From Azadirachta indica (Eukaryota; Streptophyta; Magnoliopsida; Sapindales; Meliaceae): a stretch of 64,000 nucleotides of DNA. The DNA lies in assembly GCA_022749755.1 (NCBI GenBank), contig CM040452.1, positions 5,412,350 to 5,476,349 on the forward strand, written 5' to 3'. A program made the translations under genes and the position numbers. Under the pieces are notes generated by a model. That model was not told the origin of the DNA, searched no databases, and saw only the letters and a program-made list of their open reading frames with translations. This document shows, piece by piece, positions 62,733-64,000 of the stretch; position 1 is the first letter of the stretch; every line of letters starts with the position of its first letter.

Positions 62733-64000
62733 TCAGAGATGGTGCTGTTCATTGCTTTGTTTCACTTCTTTGACAAAATGCTCTAATTCTTCAGGGGCCA
62801 GAGATGAAAGAAATTTAGCAGGCTTGTGAATAATTTTTCCTGCCCTCTTGAAACTAACATGGACTACTGGTATGTGTTCAGTGAGCTTATCCCATTTCTC
62901 TTGCTTTATCATGAAAACAATTTCTCTCAACATATCAAAAAATTGAAGAACCTTGAGGTTTCCAAGATGCTCAATTCCTGCTGGAATCTCCTTCAACAGC
63001 GGGCATGGCCCGATTTTCAATTCTCTAAGACAAGGCATTGCACCTTTCTTTATCACCATTGATTTCACTCCTTTCAAGTCCAGGAGAACCGATCTTTGGA
63101 GTCTTGGAAAACAGTCTTCCGTGAAATGCAACTGCTCATAGTTGTATGCGTCCACAAGCCTAAGCTCCAATAAATTAGGCAGGGCCTGTAGGACATGCAT
63201 GGGATCATCAGGTAATCTTGACGAATACAATCCTATTCTGAATAGATTCTTTAGTTTCAAAATCCATTCTGGCAGATTCTTCAAATTTCCCACCAAGTAA
63301 AGGCGTTGAAGGTATTGAGGAGGAGAAGAAAATGATTGTATGTCTAGAATTTCTCCTCTACTTGTTGATTCAACTGTTAAAGATTCAAGATTTTCCATGT
63401 CTGCTATTGAAGCACAGACATTCTTCCCATTTTCATTTGTCAGCATAATGCCCAACTTTCTCAATTGTCTTAGCTTTCTAAGCTCTTTAAGCACATCATT
63501 GTTTGCTTGCAGAATAAATAGCTTCTGCAAATTGCTTAAAGATCCGAAATCCTCCTGTATTTTCACTCCTCTTTCACACATCTCCTCATGGTTAGAATGA
63601 TATACCAGTAGATACCGCAATTTTTTCAGATACTTGATCTCAACAGGAAGAACATTAACATGAGAACGCTTCAAATCCAAAGTCTCTAAGTTAAGAAGCT
63701 TACCTATGGACCTGGGAAGTGCTTTTACTTTGGTATTCCTCAAGCTTAAGTAGTGCAGATGGAAAAGTTTTCCCACTTCTTCAGGAAGATACTCTAGAGG
63801 AGCATCTCCAAAATCTAGAGGAGCATCTCCAAAATCTAGCACTTTTATGAGCTTGAAATCTGCAACAAGTCTGGACATGAAAGAGTCAGGAACTCTATCA
63901 ACAGTTAAAAGAAAAACAGACCGAATCTTTGAGTCTTTAGTCCTCTCTATAACATTCTCAGTACTTTGATTGAGTGAGATGCGATGCATTTTAGTACAAT
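62733..64000 (-). CDS. RPM1-like CC-NBS-LRR resistance protein, 3' part
   Basis: C-terminal LRR region of an intracellular immune receptor; the gene continues beyond the right edge, since the frame stays open to 64000. The visible 420 or so residues contain leucine-rich repeats of the CNL type (VLDFGDAPLDFGDAPLEYLP, LHYLSLRNTKVKALPRSIGKL, LLNLETLDLKRSHVNVLP) that resemble RPM1-like proteins, including the run SKIRSVFLL before the first repeat. The end EELEHFVKEVKQSNEQHHL follows the last repeat. The 21-bp tandem duplication at 63793-63834 inserts seven residues. The NB-ARC domain and start are outside the window. The ATG at 63989 is not the gene start, in my view. Confidence 0.85.
   Translation of the reverse strand, partial: CTKMHRISLNQSTENVIERTKDSKIRSVFLLTVDRVPDSFMSRLVADFKLIKVLDFGDAPLDFGDAPLEYLPEEVGKLFHLHYLSLRNTKVKALPRSIGKLLNLETLDLKRSHVNVLPVEIKYLKKLRYLLVYHSNHEEMCERGVKIQEDFGSLSNLQKLFILQANNDVLKELRKLRQLRKLGIMLTNENGKNVCASIADMENLESLTVESTSRGEILDIQSFSSPPQYLQRLYLVGNLKNLPEWILKLKNLFRIGLYSSRLPDDPMHVLQALPNLLELRLVDAYNYEQLHFTEDCFPRLQRSVLLDLKGVKSMVIKKGAMPCLRELKIGPCPLLKEIPAGIEHLGNLKVLQFFDMLREIVFMIKQEKWDKLTEHIPVVHVSFKRAGKIIHKPAKFLSSLAPEELEHFVKEVKQSNEQHHL
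63793..63834 (-). repeat. 21-bp in-frame tandem duplication in the NLR
   Basis: Two identical 21-bp units, TCTAGAGGAGCATCTCCAAA plus A, at 63793-63813 and 63814-63834. They encode DFGDAPL twice in the first leucine-rich repeats. The reading frame is kept, so the protein has seven extra residues compared with a single copy. Confidence 0.85.

Noticed and set aside
1..64000. CRISPR array, operon or bacterial-type defence system
   Set aside because: Introns, plant protein families and AT-rich spacers show a nuclear plant genome; no spaced repeat arrays were seen.

Overview
This is a nuclear stretch of a flowering-plant genome. Coding exons are split by AT-rich introns with GT..AG borders. The gene set is plant-specific: a calcium-dependent protein kinase, a RbcX Rubisco chaperone, a SIAMESE-RELATED CDK inhibitor, an organellar PPR protein, an RR-type tandem zinc-finger protein and a CC-NBS-LRR type resistance protein. 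The spacers are very AT-rich. Codon use and protein style suggest a eudicot, probably a rosid, but I cannot name a species.

Layout. 0.5-4.8 kb (-): an eight-exon CDPK of the CPK7/8/32 type. 4.85-9.6 kb: AT-rich spacer with small repeats. 9.7-10.8 kb (-): a two-exon gene for a small plastid-type single-span membrane protein of unknown function. 10.9-12.85 kb: spacer with microsatellites. 12.86-17.1 kb (+): five-exon SEC62, with a perfect ER stress response element upstream. 17.4-22.6 kb (-): NF-YA3/8-like transcription factor, convergent with SEC62, with a miR169 target site in its 3' UTR and G-boxes upstream. 22.6-33.5 kb: an 11-kb gene desert. 33.5-34.65 kb (-): intronless SMR cell-cycle inhibitor with GC-rich inverted repeats just upstream of its TATA box. 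36.9-40.5 kb (-): hnRNP-H/F-like RRM protein whose true start lies in a 14-nt coding segment 2 kb upstream of the main exon. 41.4-43.7 kb (-): five-exon chloroplast RbcX. 46.6-53.2 kb (-): eight-exon ARMC8/GID5-like armadillo protein of the CTLH/GID ubiquitin ligase, with an apparent GC-AG first intron. 55.5-59.2 kb (+): ankyrin plus RR-TZF zinc-finger protein, intronless in its coding part but with a leader intron. 59.9-62.5 kb (-): intronless PPR protein of the E+ class. 62.7-64 kb (-): 3' end of an RPM1-like NLR that runs off the window.

The genes are unrelated housekeeping, signalling and regulatory loci; nothing looks like a cluster with a joint function. The most telling regulatory points are the exact CCAAT-N9-CCACG element in front of SEC62 (an NF-Y/bZIP28-type target, next door to an NF-YA gene), the miR169 site with a hairpin against it, the paired GC-rich inverted repeats in front of the SMR gene, and the non-canonical ARMC8 intron. 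I found no wholly new system. Exon borders were set by hand from splice signals, reading-frame continuity and family knowledge; transcript ends are estimates.
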